Origin: a bacterium
Lineage (GTDB): Bacteria > Zixibacteria > MSB-5A5 > GN15 > FEB-12
Length of the DNA stretch: 5,165 bases
Direction of reading: 5' to 3'
Assembly: GCA_030629485.1 (NCBI GenBank)
Contig: DAOVOW010000179.1
Span: 1-5,165 of the forward strand
The position numbers and the translations under genes are program-made. Under the pieces are notes generated by a model. It made no database searches. It worked only from the letters and a program-made list of their open reading frames with translations, and was not told where the DNA came from. Positions within the stretch are counted from its first letter, which is position 1, and the number at the start of each line of letters is the position of its first letter. Shown here piece by piece: positions 5,146-5,165 of the stretch.

Positions 5146-5165
5146 ATGGGAGACAAAGGCGGGAA
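5146..5165 (+). CDS. Start of an unidentified gene (3' end outside window)
   Basis: Only six full codons are visible (MGDKGG). AAGGAG at 5133-5138 lies 7 nt before the ATG, a strong ribosome binding site, so a real gene begins here. A start like this, rich in Gly/Asp/Lys, recalls small lysine-rich bacterial proteins of unknown function, but six residues cannot support a name. It may be transcribed by read-through from ssrA or from an unseen promoter in 5088-5132. Confidence 0.6.

Noticed and set aside
1..5165. CRISPR array, insertion sequence, tRNA or prophage attachment site
   Set aside because: No regularly spaced repeats, no transposase or terminal inverted repeats and no tRNA fold apart from the tmRNA ends were seen. 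tmRNA genes can be integration sites, but no duplicated 3' end is present in the short downstream sequence.

Overview
The window is a chromosomal bacterial segment of moderately high GC. All of its recognisable genes lie on the + strand. The left end carries the 3' part of hypD and a complete hypE, the last steps of Fe(CN)2CO ligand synthesis for [NiFe]-hydrogenase. Next come two adjacent paralogous genes, each encoding two fused DsrC/TusE-fold domains. After a 318-nt intergenic stretch with hairpins and a good sigma70-like promoter there is a translationally coupled pair: a LysE/RhtB-type exporter and a GNAT acetyltransferase. The right end holds a complete one-piece tmRNA gene (ssrA) and the first codons of a further gene with a strong ribosome binding site.

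The taxon cannot be fixed from sequence alone. The tmRNA tag reads GEFNYAMAA. Tags of the form GE..YA.AA or ending in YAMAA are, from memory, found in some Bacteroidota/Chlorobi relatives. Hydrogenase maturation plus DsrC-like proteins suggests an anaerobic or facultatively anaerobic organism with hydrogen and sulfur metabolism. A deep-branching FCB-group lineage is a weak inference. Three genes end in TAG and the tmRNA tag frame also ends in TAG, so UAG looks like an ordinary stop codon here.

The most interesting part is 1635-3068. Four DsrC-like domains occur as two two-domain proteins. The domain fusion must predate the gene duplication, because N-terminal domains resemble each other and C-terminal domains resemble each other. 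All four lack the C-terminal Cys arm (CysA) on which known DsrC and TusE chemistry depends. Each N-terminal domain instead has a CX6C pair plus the GACK cysteine, while each C-terminal domain keeps a single Cys. The second gene also has an in-frame TAG at codon 6 of its apparent ancestral reading frame, just after a near-perfect Shine-Dalgarno and ATG. It is therefore either newly broken, read from an internal start, or subject to a sequencing error or an unusual start arrangement.

The hyp genes and the first DsrC-like gene could be co-transcribed, since no convincing terminator is seen between them. The exporter and acetyltransferase form a separate unit behind their own promoter.
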